Assembly (NCBI GenBank): GCA_947629705.1
Contig: CANREN010000013.1
Coordinates: forward strand, 1-53,655
From: an uncultured Alistipes sp.
GTDB taxonomy: Bacteria; Bacteroidota; Bacteroidia; Bacteroidales; Rikenellaceae
DNA length: 53,655 nucleotides
Direction of reading: 5' to 3'
The notes below the pieces were generated by a model. It saw only the letters and a program-made list of their open reading frames with translations. It was not told where the DNA came from and did not search any database. Below are positions 24,735-33,280 of this stretch, piece after piece (positions within the stretch are counted from its first letter, which is position 1; each line of letters starts with the position of its first letter). The translations under genes and the position numbers were made by a program.

Positions 24735-25370
24735 ATGAAAATCATCTGTGTCGGAAGAAATTACGCCGCTCATGCCGAGGAGCTGCACCGTTCGGTCGGC
24801 GGCCCTGCCGAGCTGCCCGCGGAACCGCTTTGGTTTCTGAAACCCGATACGGCCATGCTGCGCAACAACGATCCGTTCTATATCCCGACCTTCAGCGACG
24901 AGGTGCATTACGAATGTGAGCTGCTCGTGCGGATCAATCGGGTGGGCAAGTGCATCGAGGAGCGGTTCGCGCACCGTTATTACGACGAGGTGGGGCTCGG
25001 CATCGATTTCACGGCCCGCGACTTGCAGCGCGAAGCCATCGCGCGGGGATTGCCGTGGGAGCGATGCAAGGCGTTCGACTATTCGGCGGCCCTCTCACCG
25101 GTGTTCATTCCATTAAAAGAGCTGGGCGGCCAGGTGCAGCAGCTGCATTTCGCATTGGCTGTCAACGGCGAACGACGTCAGACGGGCGACACGTCGCAGA
25201 TGCTTTTCTCGGTCGACCGATTGATCGCGGCGGTCTCCCGCTACCTGACTCTGCGCATGGGCGATCTGCTGTTCACCGGTACGCCCGCCGGTGTGGGGCC
25301 CGTGAAGTCCGGCGACAATCTGTGCGCGACGTTAGAGGGGCGCAAGCTGCTGGATTTCGATATTCGTTGA
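24735..25370 (+). CDS. Fumarylacetoacetate hydrolase-family protein (acylpyruvase/oxaloacetate decarboxylase-like)
   Basis: 211 residues from ATG 24735 (MKIICVGRNYAAHAEEL), the compact FAHD1/YcgM size. Metal-site residues are visible: Glu60 and Glu62 in EVHYECELLV and Asp91 in GIDFTARDLQ. The C-terminal signature RMGDLLFTGTPAGVGPV is typical. Members cleave or decarboxylate acylpyruvates, fumarylpyruvate or oxaloacetate with Mg2+ in the cytoplasm; the substrate cannot be chosen here. It has its own promoter and a terminator about 130 bases after the stop, so it is a single-gene transcript. Confidence 0.9.
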   Translation: MKIICVGRNYAAHAEELHRSVGGPAELPAEPLWFLKPDTAMLRNNDPFYIPTFSDEVHYECELLVRINRVGKCIEERFAHRYYDEVGLGIDFTARDLQREAIARGLPWERCKAFDYSAALSPVFIPLKELGGQVQQLHFALAVNGERRQTGDTSQMLFSVDRLIAAVSRYLTLRMGDLLFTGTPAGVGPVKSGDNLCATLEGRKLLDFDIR

Positions 25371-25503
25371 GGCGACTTTTATAGCTCTACGCCGAATCCA
25401 GTTTGTGAATGGATTACAAATGTTCGCGGCAAAGCCGCGTTTGCGGATTCGACCCCGCCCTAAATCCCTCCCTTGGGAGGGCTTCGGTCGGGCCTCGCAG
25501 GGT

Positions 25504-25537
25504 AAGGGCTGTCCGAATCGAATCGGACAGCCCTTTT
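25504..25537 (+). terminator. Intrinsic terminator after the FAH-family gene
   Basis: Perfect 13-bp stem (25504-25516 with 25523-25535), loop ATCGAA, ending in a short T-run. It lies between convergent genes and resembles the GGGCTGTC-type terminator at 6665. Confidence 0.8.
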
Positions 25538-25556
25538 CGATTTTCGGGTTACCCCT

Positions 25557-26003
25557 TCACCACTTTACCGGCTCCTGCAACAGCTCGCCGTCGGCTGCAT
25601 CGTCGGCCGTGAATGTCCCGCCCCGATACTGCACGCAAAGCATGACGAGCGGTTCCGACCCGTTGTTGCGCACGGAACGACGCCCCGCGGGAGCGACCCG
25701 CACGACCGTACCCTCGCCGACCGGAAAGACCCGACCGTCGACCTGAAACTCGCCGCATCCGCTCAAAAAGAAGTAGAGTTCTTCGTGCGTTTTGTGCGTA
25801 TGCAGGAATCCGGTCTCCGTCCCGGGTGCGAACGACTGGAACGAAAAGTCGGCTCCGGTAGCCCCTACGGCCGCACCGCCGAAGACTTTGCCGGGAATTT
25901 TCGCGGCCCCCAAGTCGAGCAGATACCCGTTCAATTCGCTCATTTTTCCTACACTGGCGGCGCTGAAATTCGCACCGCCGTCGACTTTTTTCATTTGTTT
26001 CAT
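25557..26003 (-). CDS. Small cupin-domain protein
   Basis: 148 residues from ATG 26003, which has an unusually clear AGGAG ribosome-binding sequence a few bases upstream. Single cupin barrel with metal motif FLHTHKTHEELYFFL (His68, His70, Glu74/75). In the second cupin motif (PAGRRSVRN) the usual metal-binding His is replaced by Arg, which some members of this group share. A beta-rich start (GYLLDLGAAKIPGKVFGG) precedes it. The role, enzyme or small-molecule binder, cannot be assigned. It is convergent with the FAH-family gene and divergent from maf. Confidence 0.85.
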   Translation of the reverse strand: MKQMKKVDGGANFSAASVGKMSELNGYLLDLGAAKIPGKVFGGAAVGATGADFSFQSFAPGTETGFLHTHKTHEELYFFLSGCGEFQVDGRVFPVGEGTVVRVAPAGRRSVRNNGSEPLVMLCVQYRGGTFTADDAADGELLQEPVKW

Positions 26004-26029
26004 GGCTCCTGTTTTTTGATTAGACCTGA

Positions 26030-26037
26030 CAAAGATA
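26030..26037 (-). promoter_or_regulatory. -7 element upstream of the cupin gene
   Basis: TATCTTTG on the minus strand (26037-26030), 27 bases before the ATG. The -33 element is poor (ATTG at the expected spacing), so it may be weak or activated. Confidence 0.5.
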
Positions 26038-26107
26038 GGCGACAAATATCGACAAAACAATAGGTTACCTAAAAGTAATCTGCTTCCGTTCGGGTACTCG
26101 TCGTTGA

Positions 26108-26139
26108 TTTGCAGCCTATTGAAATTGTTCGTATTTTTG
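26108..26139 (+). promoter_or_regulatory. Promoter of maf and the S46 peptidase
   Basis: TTTG at 26108-26111, 20-base spacer, TATTTTTG at 26132-26139, about 20 bases before the maf start. Confidence 0.8.
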
Positions 26140-26158
26140 TGAAAATTCATTTTTCTCC

Positions 26159-26758
26159 ATGTTGTTGCAAGAAAAGCTGCAAACCCGCCGCCTGTTGCTG
26201 GCCTCCCAATCGCCGCGCCGCCGCGAACTGCTGACCGGCTGCGGGTTGCCCTATGCACCGGTTCCGAAATATCCTTGCGAGGAACGTTACCCCGAGACGC
26301 TGCCGGTCGGGGAGGTGCCTCTTTTTCTCTCGCGGCTCAAGAGCGAAGCCTATCCCGAACCGCTCGCTCCGGACGAGATTTTGTTGACGGCCGACACCGT
26401 GGTCGTTGTCGGCGGACGGGTGCTCGGAAAACCCTGCGATCGGGCCGGTGCCGAACGGATGCTGCACGATTTGTCGGGAAATCGCCACACGGTGGTTACC
26501 GGCGTTACGCTTCGCTCCGCGACACGGACCCATACGTTCGGCGCCCGCAGCGAGGTCTGGTTCCGTCGGCTGACCGACGAAGAGATCGGCTACTACGTCG
26601 ATACCTATCGCCCCTACGACAAGGCCGGCTCCTACGGCGTGCAGGAGTGGATCGGCTATGTGGCCATCGAACGCATCGACGGCTCGTTCTACAACGTCAT
26701 GGGGCTGCCGATCCAAAAAGTATATACCGAACTCGAAAAATTTCTCGATCGATCATGA
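26159..26758 (+). CDS. maf: Maf-family nucleoside triphosphate pyrophosphatase
   Basis: 199 residues. N-terminal LLLASQSPRRRELL is the Maf nucleotide-binding signature; LLTADTVVVV supplies the catalytic Asp, and YDKAGSYGVQEW the second conserved motif. Maf proteins of this type (YhdE-like) hydrolyse dTTP, UTP and modified pyrimidine nucleotides to monophosphates, cleaning the nucleotide pool, and affect septation in some bacteria. The stop overlaps the next gene's start as ATGA, so the S46 peptidase is translationally coupled. Confidence 0.94.
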   Translation: MLLQEKLQTRRLLLASQSPRRRELLTGCGLPYAPVPKYPCEERYPETLPVGEVPLFLSRLKSEAYPEPLAPDEILLTADTVVVVGGRVLGKPCDRAGAERMLHDLSGNRHTVVTGVTLRSATRTHTFGARSEVWFRRLTDEEIGYYVDTYRPYDKAGSYGVQEWIGYVAIERIDGSFYNVMGLPIQKVYTELEKFLDRS

Positions 26759-28734
26759 AACGTCTCCTTTTTGCCTTACTGACCCTGTCGGTCGCCGGAA
26801 CGGCCCTCGCCGACGAGGGCATGTGGCTGCCGAACCTGATCGCCGGTCGTATCGACGACATGCGCAGCAAAGGCTTCCGGCTGACGGCCGAGGACATCTA
26901 TTCCGTCAACCGGGCCTCGATGAAAGATGCCGTCGTCTTGTTCAACGGCGGATGCACGGGCGAGATCGTCTCGCCCGAAGGGTTGCTGCTGACCAATCAC
27001 CACTGCGGCTACGGCGCCATCCAGTCCCATTCGAGCGTCGAGCACGACTACCTGACCCACGGCTTTTGGGCCCGCTCGCGGGCCGAGGAGCTGCCGAACG
27101 AAAAACTTTACGTGCGGATTCTGGTGCGGATGGAGGAGGTAACCGACCGGATCGCGTCGGGCGAACGACCCGAAGCGTTGATTCGGGCCGCCGAAGCCGA
27201 AGGAACGGGCTACAAAGCCTCGATCGAACAGATGTACTACGGCAGCCAGCAGTTTCTGTTCGTTTACGAGCAGTTCGACGACGTTCGCTTGGTCGGCGCA
27301 CCGCCCTCGTCCATCGGCAAGTTCGGAGGCGATACGGACAACTGGATATGGCCCCGTCATACGGGCGACTTCTCGGTGTTCCGCATCTACGCCGACCGGA
27401 ACAACCGGCCTGCGGCCTATTCGCCCGACAATGTGCCGTATCGTCCGAAACGGCATTTCACCATTTCGGTCAAGGGGGTTCGCGAAGGCGATTTCACGAT
27501 GATTTACGGCTTTCCGGGCAATACGCAGGAATATATCCTTTCCGATGCCGTGGATTACGTGGCCGGTCGGGCCGATCCCGACAAGATCGCGATCCGCACC
27601 GGCCGGCTCGACCTCATCGCTGCTGCGCAGGACTCCGATCCGGCGCTGCGCATCCATTATGCGGCGAAACATGCGGATATCGCCAACGCTTGGAAGAAGT
27701 GGCAGGGCGAACAGCTCGGTTTGTCCCGCACGCGGAGCGCCGATACGAAGCGCCGCTACGAACGGGACTTCCAGCGTTGGGCGGATCGGCATCCGGCCTA
27801 CGCCGGCTTGTTGCCGGCGATGAAGGCCGAATACGCCCGTATGCTGCAACCCTATTATGCTTACGAGATCACCCGCGAGACGCTCGGCACCCTGCCGACC
27901 GGCTATTCGGAGGCGGAGCGCTCCGACGAAGTGTTCGAACGCTGCCGTCCGACCGAACAGGCCCTGTTCCGGCACGCTTTCGCCTCGTATGCGGCCTATT
28001 GTCCGGAAGCGTACCGCATTCCGGAGTTCCTCGACGGGGTAGCCGCAGCCGGTTCGGCCGAGGCCTATGCCGATCGGGTATTCGACGGATTGTGGCAGCG
28101 CACGGACACGACGGCGGTCGTCCGTCTGAACAAGGAGATGAAACGGATGCTCGGCCATATTGCGTGGCTGCTGGGGACTGCCTCGCTGCGGAATCCGACG
28201 AGCAAGCGGTTGAACGAACTGTATGCGCAATATATCGAGGGGTTGCGCGAATGGGACACCGTGCGGGCCTTTTATCCCGATGCCAATCTGACGTTGCGCG
28301 TGGCCTACGGAACGGTCTCGGGTTACGAATATGCCGACGGCGAATACCATACGCCGCAAACCACGCTGGACGGGATCATCGCCAAGGACGATCCCGAGAT
28401 TTACGACTACGCTATTCCGCAGGCGCTGCGCGATTTGTATGCTTCGAAGGATTACGGACGATGGGGCATTTCGATCGACGGACGGCGAACCGTGCCCGTC
28501 TGCCTGTTGGCAACGAACCATACGACCGGCGGCAATTCGGGTTCGCCGGTGCTGAACGGACGCGGGGAGTTGGTCGGCATCAACTTCGACCGGACATGGC
28601 GTTCGACGATGAGCGACATGGCCTTCGATCCGGCGATTTGCCGGAATATCGCCGTCGACATCCGTTACGTGCTGTTCGTCATCGAGCGGGTCGGCGGGGC
28701 CGGTTATCTGCTCGACGAGATGACCTTGCGATAG
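26755..28734 (+). CDS. S46-family dipeptidyl-peptidase, DPP11-like (Asp/Glu-specific)
   Basis: 659 residues, start overlapping the maf stop (ATGA). Signal peptide MKRLLFALLTLSVAGTALA. Serine-protease triad: His83 in LLLTNHHCGY, an Asp in WPRHTGDFSVFR, and Ser595 in TGGNSGSPVLNG. Eighteen residues after the serine is Arg613 in INFDRTW. In Porphyromonas DPP11 this site is Arg673 and gives preference for Asp/Glu at P1, whereas DPP7 has Gly. The protein should act in the periplasm, releasing dipeptides from peptide N-termini for amino-acid fermentation. Family membership is certain; acidic specificity is inferred from the one residue. Confidence 0.92.
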   Translation: MKRLLFALLTLSVAGTALADEGMWLPNLIAGRIDDMRSKGFRLTAEDIYSVNRASMKDAVVLFNGGCTGEIVSPEGLLLTNHHCGYGAIQSHSSVEHDYLTHGFWARSRAEELPNEKLYVRILVRMEEVTDRIASGERPEALIRAAEAEGTGYKASIEQMYYGSQQFLFVYEQFDDVRLVGAPPSSIGKFGGDTDNWIWPRHTGDFSVFRIYADRNNRPAAYSPDNVPYRPKRHFTISVKGVREGDFTMIYGFPGNTQEYILSDAVDYVAGRADPDKIAIRTGRLDLIAAAQDSDPALRIHYAAKHADIANAWKKWQGEQLGLSRTRSADTKRRYERDFQRWADRHPAYAGLLPAMKAEYARMLQPYYAYEITRETLGTLPTGYSEAERSDEVFERCRPTEQALFRHAFASYAAYCPEAYRIPEFLDGVAAAGSAEAYADRVFDGLWQRTDTTAVVRLNKEMKRMLGHIAWLLGTASLRNPTSKRLNELYAQYIEGLREWDTVRAFYPDANLTLRVAYGTVSGYEYADGEYHTPQTTLDGIIAKDDPEIYDYAIPQALRDLYASKDYGRWGISIDGRRTVPVCLLATNHTTGGNSGSPVLNGRGELVGINFDRTWRSTMSDMAFDPAICRNIAVDIRYVLFVIERVGGAGYLLDEMTLR

Positions 28735-28740
28735 GCTGAC

Positions 28741-28790
28741 ATGCTGGTGAATGCCGCCGAATGCTGTTGAATGCTGTTGAATGCCGCCAA
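28741..28790 (+). repeat. Five 10-bp tandem repeats
   Basis: Consecutive units ATGCTGGTGA, ATGCCGCCGA, ATGCTGTTGA, ATGCTGTTGA, ATGCCGCCAA start 7 bases after the peptidase stop. Two units are identical. It may vary in copy number; no function evident. Confidence 0.65.
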
Positions 28791-28823
28791 AGAATAGCGC
28801 ACGAAATATTTGGCGGCAAAAAA

Positions 28824-28855
28824 TTTGGCGAATTGAAATAGATGTCCTATATTTG
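28824..28855 (+). promoter_or_regulatory. Promoter of tRNA-Leu
   Basis: TTTG at 28824-28827 and TATATTTG at 28848-28855, spacing 20 bases, 39 bases before the tRNA. Confidence 0.8.
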
Positions 28856-28893
28856 CACTCCCGAAACAGGAGAAACGGTTTCACGGGAGTAAG

Positions 28894-28979
28894 GCCCAGG
28901 TGGTGAAATTGGTAGACACGCTACTTTGAGGGGGTAGTGAACAATTACGTTCGTGCAAGTTCGAGTCTTGTCCTGGGCA
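28894..28979 (+). tRNA. tRNA-Leu (anticodon GAG)
   Basis: Acceptor arms GCCCAGG (28894-28900) and CCTGGGC (28972-28978) pair fully, with A as discriminator. Anticodon stem CTACT/GGTAG encloses loop TTGAGGG, giving anticodon GAG for CTC/CTT leucine codons. The variable arm is long (class II), as required for leucine. The T arm is CAAG-TTCGAGT-CTTG. CCA is not encoded. Confidence 0.96.
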
Positions 28980-28983
28980 CTGA

Positions 28984-29027
28984 AAACAGGAACCGCGGTT
29001 GATGAAAATCGATCGCGGTTCCTGTTT
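28984..29027. terminator. Bidirectional terminator between tRNA-Leu and the PatB gene
   Basis: 14-bp perfect stem (28984-28997 with 29014-29027) around a 16-base loop, with A-run at the left and TTT at the right, so usable by the tRNA and by the convergent minus-strand operon. Confidence 0.75.
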
Positions 29028-29047
29028 GCTATTCGGCTTTCCGGCGT

Positions 29048-30202
29048 TTATACCCCCGCTTTCAACCGCTCCAACGCCTCCGTAAGCCGGCTTCGCGGGC
29101 AGGCGATATTGATGCGCAGGAAACCTTCGCCCTCCGTGCCGTACAGGGTGCCTTCGTTGAGCCAGAGTTTCTGCCGTTCGAGCAGCCGTCCGGCCAATTC
29201 GGCGGAGGAGAGGCGCAACGCACGGCAATCCACCCACACGAGATAGGTGCCTTCGAGCTTCGTTACCGGCAGCTGCGGCAGATGCTCGGCGAAATAGTCG
29301 CACAGGCAGCGGTAGTTCTCGCAGAGATAGGCGTTCAGGGCATCGAGCCAATCCGCCCCGCGACCGTAGGCCGCGATCAGGGCCTCTACCCCGAACGGGT
29401 TGACGTCGCACACCTCGTTGATATTGACGGCCCTGTCGATGCGTCGGCGCACCTCTTCGTCGTTCGATACGATGTTGGCGATTTGCAATCCGGCGATATT
29501 GAACGCCTTGCTCGGCGACAGGCAGGTGATGGCATTCGCCTGAAAGGCCTCCGACAGCGAGGCGAAGGGGAGATATTCGTATCCGGGCTGCGTCAGTTCG
29601 CAATGGATTTCGTCGCTTATGACCCGCACGCCGTTACGCAGGCAGATGTCGCCCACACGCAGCAGCTCCCCGCGCGTCCACACCCGTCCGACCGGATTGT
29701 GCGGATTGCAGAGCAGCAGCAGTTTCGTCCGCGGATCGGCCGCCTTGCGCTCCAAATCGTCGAAATCCATGCGATAGGTGTTTCCGTCGCGGACGAGCGG
29801 ATTCGAAACGAGTTCGCAGCCGTTGTTCCGGATCGAGGAGAAGAAACAGTTGTAGACCGGCGTCTGCACCAGCACCCGGTCGCCCGGGTCGGTCAGCGCC
29901 TTGATGACGGCCGAGAGGGCCGGTACCACGCCCGAGGTATAGATGATCCACTCGCGGTCGATCCGCCAGCCGTGCCGCCGTCCGAACCAGTCGATGACGG
30001 CTTGGTAATAGGCGTCGGGCACCCGCGTATATCCGAAGATGCCGTGTTCCACCCGTCGGTGCAGCGCCTCGATGATCGCGGGCGCCGTGCGGAAATCCAT
30101 GTCGGCCACCCAAAGCGGAAGCACGCCGGCATCGGCGGCGCTGTCCCATTTGTAGGAGTTCGTCCCTCGGCGGGGGATGAGTTCATCGAAATCGTACTTC
30201 AT
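29048..30202 (-). CDS. PatB/MalY-type PLP-dependent cystathionine beta-lyase/aminotransferase
   Basis: 384 residues, fold-type I aminotransferase length. The N-terminal [11 protein letters not shown] and PLWVADMDF are typical of the MalY/PatB group. [18 protein letters not shown] and the PLP lysine in [13 protein letters not shown] follow, with the carboxylate-binding Arg in [10 protein letters not shown]. Members cleave C-S bonds of cystathionine or cysteine to give pyruvate, ammonia and thiol. It is the last gene of a minus-strand operon (reductase, MATE, DUF3737, this gene), 13 bases after DUF3737. Confidence 0.93.
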   Translation of the reverse strand: MKYDFDELIPRRGTNSYKWDSAADAGVLPLWVADMDFRTAPAIIEALHRRVEHGIFGYTRVPDAYYQAVIDWFGRRHGWRIDREWIIYTSGVVPALSAVIKALTDPGDRVLVQTPVYNCFFSSIRNNGCELVSNPLVRDGNTYRMDFDDLERKAADPRTKLLLLCNPHNPVGRVWTRGELLRVGDICLRNGVRVISDEIHCELTQPGYEYLPFASLSEAFQANAITCLSPSKAFNIAGLQIANIVSNDEEVRRRIDRAVNINEVCDVNPFGVEALIAAYGRGADWLDALNAYLCENYRCLCDYFAEHLPQLPVTKLEGTYLVWVDCRALRLSSAELAGRLLERQKLWLNEGTLYGTEGEGFLRINIACPRSRLTEALERLKAGV

Positions 30203-30215
30203 AATCCTTGCCGCT

Positions 30216-31079
30216 TCAATCCGTGATACCCGAATCCGTCCGGAGCCGGATGACGCAATCGGCCGGAGCCTTAATGTTCTCGTCGATGGTTACCGATCCG
30301 ATCGCATCGGCCACGATCCGTCCCGACGCAGGATTCTTGATGTTCGTAATCGCCCCGCGAATGTCGGCCTGCAGCGTACTGTATTCGAAAGCGCGGTCGC
30401 AGTCGGGGCCGAACGTGCAGTTTTCCAATACGAGATCGTGGGCATAACAGAGCGGCTGTTCGCCGGTAATGCGGCAATTTACCAACCGCAGGTTGCGGGA
30501 GTGCCAGCCGAGGTATTCGCCGTTGAGCTCGGAGTCGTAGACCGTTACGTTTTCCACCTCCCAGAAAGCATCTTTGGTGGTGATTTTCGCGTTGTGCACC
30601 TCCACATTCTTCACATACTGGAAGACATACTTGCTGTCGCTCTCCAACCCGTCGACGCGAATGCCTTCGCTGAACATGAAGGGATAGGTGCCGCCGTGCA
30701 GCTTCAGATTCTTTATATTCAACCTTTTGCACCGCCAGAAGACTTCGTCGGCATCGTTCATCTCCACGTTCTCGATTTCGATATCGGTCATCTCGCGGAA
30801 CATTTTGGGTGCGTCGATGCGCGTGTCGGTCATTTTCAGATGATCGGAGTACCACAGGGCCGAGCGGCCGCCTATATCGAAGAAGCAGCGGTCGATGGTA
30901 AAGCCGTGTACGTGCCAGAAAGGATAGTTGCCTTCGAAGCGGCAGTTGGTGGCGACGATATTGCGGCACTCCTTGACGGCGGATTCACCGGCCAGGATCG
31001 TTACGTTGTCGAGGTGCAGATCCTGCGAGGCGAACAGCGGCCGTTCGCCGCCGAATTGCTTGTCTTTTATCAGCTCCAT
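30216..31079 (-). CDS. DUF3737-family right-handed beta-helix protein
   Basis: 287 residues with no signal peptide, so probably cytoplasmic. The sequence is a series of short repeated strands of the form IxNxxxxxxxxF/V ([61 protein letters not shown]). This is the pentapeptide-like stacking of a beta-helix, as in DUF3737. No catalytic residues are assigned for this family. It lies between the MATE transporter and the PatB lyase genes with 13-19 base gaps, so it is co-transcribed with them; such association with flavin reductases and PatB is a possible clue to a shared detoxification role. Confidence 0.85.
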   Translation of the reverse strand: MELIKDKQFGGERPLFASQDLHLDNVTILAGESAVKECRNIVATNCRFEGNYPFWHVHGFTIDRCFFDIGGRSALWYSDHLKMTDTRIDAPKMFREMTDIEIENVEMNDADEVFWRCKRLNIKNLKLHGGTYPFMFSEGIRVDGLESDSKYVFQYVKNVEVHNAKITTKDAFWEVENVTVYDSELNGEYLGWHSRNLRLVNCRITGEQPLCYAHDLVLENCTFGPDCDRAFEYSTLQADIRGAITNIKNPASGRIVADAIGSVTIDENIKAPADCVIRLRTDSGITD

Positions 31080-31098
31080 AATTTTATCGTTTATTGAA

Positions 31099-32523
31099 TT
31101 ATTCCATCTTTTTTATCCATCGTCCCCTCTCCAACCGCCACAGGAACAGGATTCCGCGGAAACAGAGCTCGATGCACATGGCCACCCACACGCCTTTCAG
31201 CCCCATCGAGGGGGCCAGCAGGGCGGCTAACGTAAGCCGGACGGCCCAGATGCTTCCGAAGTTCATCAGGCAGGGAACCGACGTATCGCCCGCCCCGACG
31301 AACACGCCGTAAGCGACGATGGCGGCGGCGAACATCGGCTCGGCGAAGGCCTCCACCCGCAGCGCCATGACGCCCAACGAGCGGATTTCGATATCCGGCG
31401 TCATCGCTCCGATAATCCATGGAGCGGCCGCATACATTACGACCCCCATGAGGCCCATGACCGCCATGCCGGCTGCCACGGTGATTCGGGCGAAACGTCG
31501 GGTCAGCCCGTACCGGCCGGCGCCGATACTCTGACCGACCAACGTGGTGGCGGCATCGGCGATCCCGTACCCGGGCATGTAGCAGAGACTTTCGGCGGTG
31601 ATGGCGAACGAGTTGGCCGCAATCGCGAAGATACCGAGCGGAGCGACGATCACCGTCGTCAGAATTTGTGCGCCGCAGATAACGATATGCTCTGCCCCCA
31701 TGGGCAAACCGATGCGGAAGGCTTTCCGCAACGTCCGTCGGGTGGGACGGAACAGGCCCCGTTCCCGATTCAGGGCGAGTTCTTTCGAACGGGTGCAGAG
31801 ATACCAGACCATCGCCCCGGCCGTTGCCGTTTCGGCTAATACGGTGCCGAGTGCGGCGCCTGCCACCCCCAATCCCATGCCCGGGACGGGCAGGGTCAGC
31901 CCTCCGATCTGCCATGCGCGGGCAGGGAAGATCAGGAAAAAGTTGAACAGCACGTCCAATATGCACATCGATACGCCCAACAGACTGGGAATGCGCATGT
32001 TGCCACTGCACCGCAACATACCTCCGGCTAAAAATTCGAGTTGGAGTGCAGGCAAAAACAGGGAGAAGATGCAAAAATAGAGCGAGGCATTCCGGCGGAT
32101 GGCGGCATCGCCTCCGAGCCATTCCGGCAAACTGCCGCTGATGGAGATGCCGGCGATGGCCAGCAAGAGACTGAAAAACATCGTCGCCACGAAAGACTGC
32201 CGCAGGACGGCTCGGGCTCGGGCGAACTCCCCCGCACCGACATGATGGGCTACCTGTACGGAGAACCCGGTTGCAGCGGCGGCGCATACGCCCCAAAACA
32301 GCCACATGGTGGTGGAGACCAAACCGATCGAAGCCGACGCGTCGGCACCTAAACGGCCGACCATCGCCGCATCGATATACTGCATGACGATGGTGGAGAG
32401 CTGTGCCACGACGGCCGGGAAGCTCAAACGGGCGGTGAGCGCCAGCTGCTGCCGGAAGGTCATCGGCTTGCTCTCGCGGATCAGGAGGAGCAGGGCTTCT
32501 GTCTTGTCTGTACGGGATCGCAT
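31099..32523 (-). CDS. MATE-family efflux transporter
   Basis: 474 residues, about twelve hydrophobic segments in two similar halves. Each half starts with a characteristic segment: SFPAVVAQLSTIVMQYIDAAMVGRLG at the N-terminus (near residue 33) and IGLPMGAEHIVICGAQILT near 250. Cation-driven (Na+ or H+) export of drugs or metabolites through the inner membrane. The start is at 32523, or possibly ATG 32463 which would remove a polar tail. It starts 15 bases after the flavodoxin-like gene and ends 19 bases before DUF3737. Confidence 0.94.
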   Translation of the reverse strand: MRSRTDKTEALLLLIRESKPMTFRQQLALTARLSFPAVVAQLSTIVMQYIDAAMVGRLGADASASIGLVSTTMWLFWGVCAAAATGFSVQVAHHVGAGEFARARAVLRQSFVATMFFSLLLAIAGISISGSLPEWLGGDAAIRRNASLYFCIFSLFLPALQLEFLAGGMLRCSGNMRIPSLLGVSMCILDVLFNFFLIFPARAWQIGGLTLPVPGMGLGVAGAALGTVLAETATAGAMVWYLCTRSKELALNRERGLFRPTRRTLRKAFRIGLPMGAEHIVICGAQILTTVIVAPLGIFAIAANSFAITAESLCYMPGYGIADAATTLVGQSIGAGRYGLTRRFARITVAAGMAVMGLMGVVMYAAAPWIIGAMTPDIEIRSLGVMALRVEAFAEPMFAAAIVAYGVFVGAGDTSVPCLMNFGSIWAVRLTLAALLAPSMGLKGVWVAMCIELCFRGILFLWRLERGRWIKKME

Positions 32524-32538
32524 GCTCGAATCAGACGA

Positions 32539-33078
32539 TCATACGTTTTTCCCCATTTCGTAGGCTTTCCGCAAAACGGGATTTCCCTTGATCGCTCCTG
32601 CGTGCCACACGCCCCCGCAGAACAACGTGCCCTTTATCGTCGGATTTTCCAGACAGTCGAGAAAGCCCATGAAATTGGATACGATGCGTTCCATGATTTT
32701 CGGGTCGTCCTCGGCCGCCGTCGCGATGAAGTAGAATTCCTTGTTTTTCATCTCCGTGTAGGGGCCGCAGCAGCGGTCTATGAGCATCTTCATCTGTGCA
32801 CTCATCGCATAGAAATAAACGGGGGTCGCCATGACAATGACCTCCGCCCGCAGCATCGCTTCTACGATTGCGGGCGCATCGTCCTGTTGCGGACAGGGCT
32901 TTTTGTACTGACTGCATACGTCGCATCCCATGCAGGGGTGCAGGGACTTGTCCCGAAGAAAAACTTTCTCCACTTCGTTTCCGGCCTCGGCTGCTCCGCG
33001 CAGGAATTCATCGCAAAGCGTGTCGGAATTTCCTCCGCGACGGGGGCTGGAGGATAAGATCAAAACTTTTTTCGCCAT
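32539..33078 (-). CDS. Flavodoxin-like NAD(P)H-dependent FMN reductase
   Basis: 179 residues. The N-terminal flavin phosphate loop is LILSSSPRRGGNSDTL, and ATPVYFYAMSAQMKMLIDR forms the second FMN contact. A small Cys cluster (CMGCDVCSQYKKPC) near residue 50 matches iron-sulfur-flavoprotein-like relatives, in which such cysteines may hold an Fe-S cluster or be redox active. Cytoplasmic electron transfer to quinones or xenobiotics is the family role. First gene of the minus-strand operon, 30-40 bases after a TAnnTTTG element. Confidence 0.9.
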   Translation of the reverse strand: MAKKVLILSSSPRRGGNSDTLCDEFLRGAAEAGNEVEKVFLRDKSLHPCMGCDVCSQYKKPCPQQDDAPAIVEAMLRAEVIVMATPVYFYAMSAQMKMLIDRCCGPYTEMKNKEFYFIATAAEDDPKIMERIVSNFMGFLDCLENPTIKGTLFCGGVWHAGAIKGNPVLRKAYEMGKNV

Positions 33079-33113
33079 CTTCTTAACGGAATGATTTCAT
33101 GTTGCAAAATTCG

Positions 33114-33121
33114 CAAAAATA
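33114..33121 (-). promoter_or_regulatory. -7 element of the reductase-MATE-DUF3737-PatB operon
   Basis: TATTTTTG on the minus strand (33121-33114), 36 bases before the first ATG. No clear TTTG at the -33 position. Confidence 0.45.
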
Positions 33122-33280
33122 AACCAATTTGTTTGTAGATAAATTACGGATATTGCATCTTTTTATGACCTCGATTCCCTTTTTGACGGACGGATCTGCT
33201 TTTTACGGGCAGCCGCGCAGACCGCTTCGCCGGCGTATGCGCCGCTGCCGCATCGGCAGACGAAGGTCCGGGCGGCGGGA

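Noticed and set aside
26776..28884. 702-codon minus-strand open frame opposite the S46 peptidase
   Set aside because: The + strand encodes a complete S46 peptidase with triad and signal peptide; the reverse frame has no domain.
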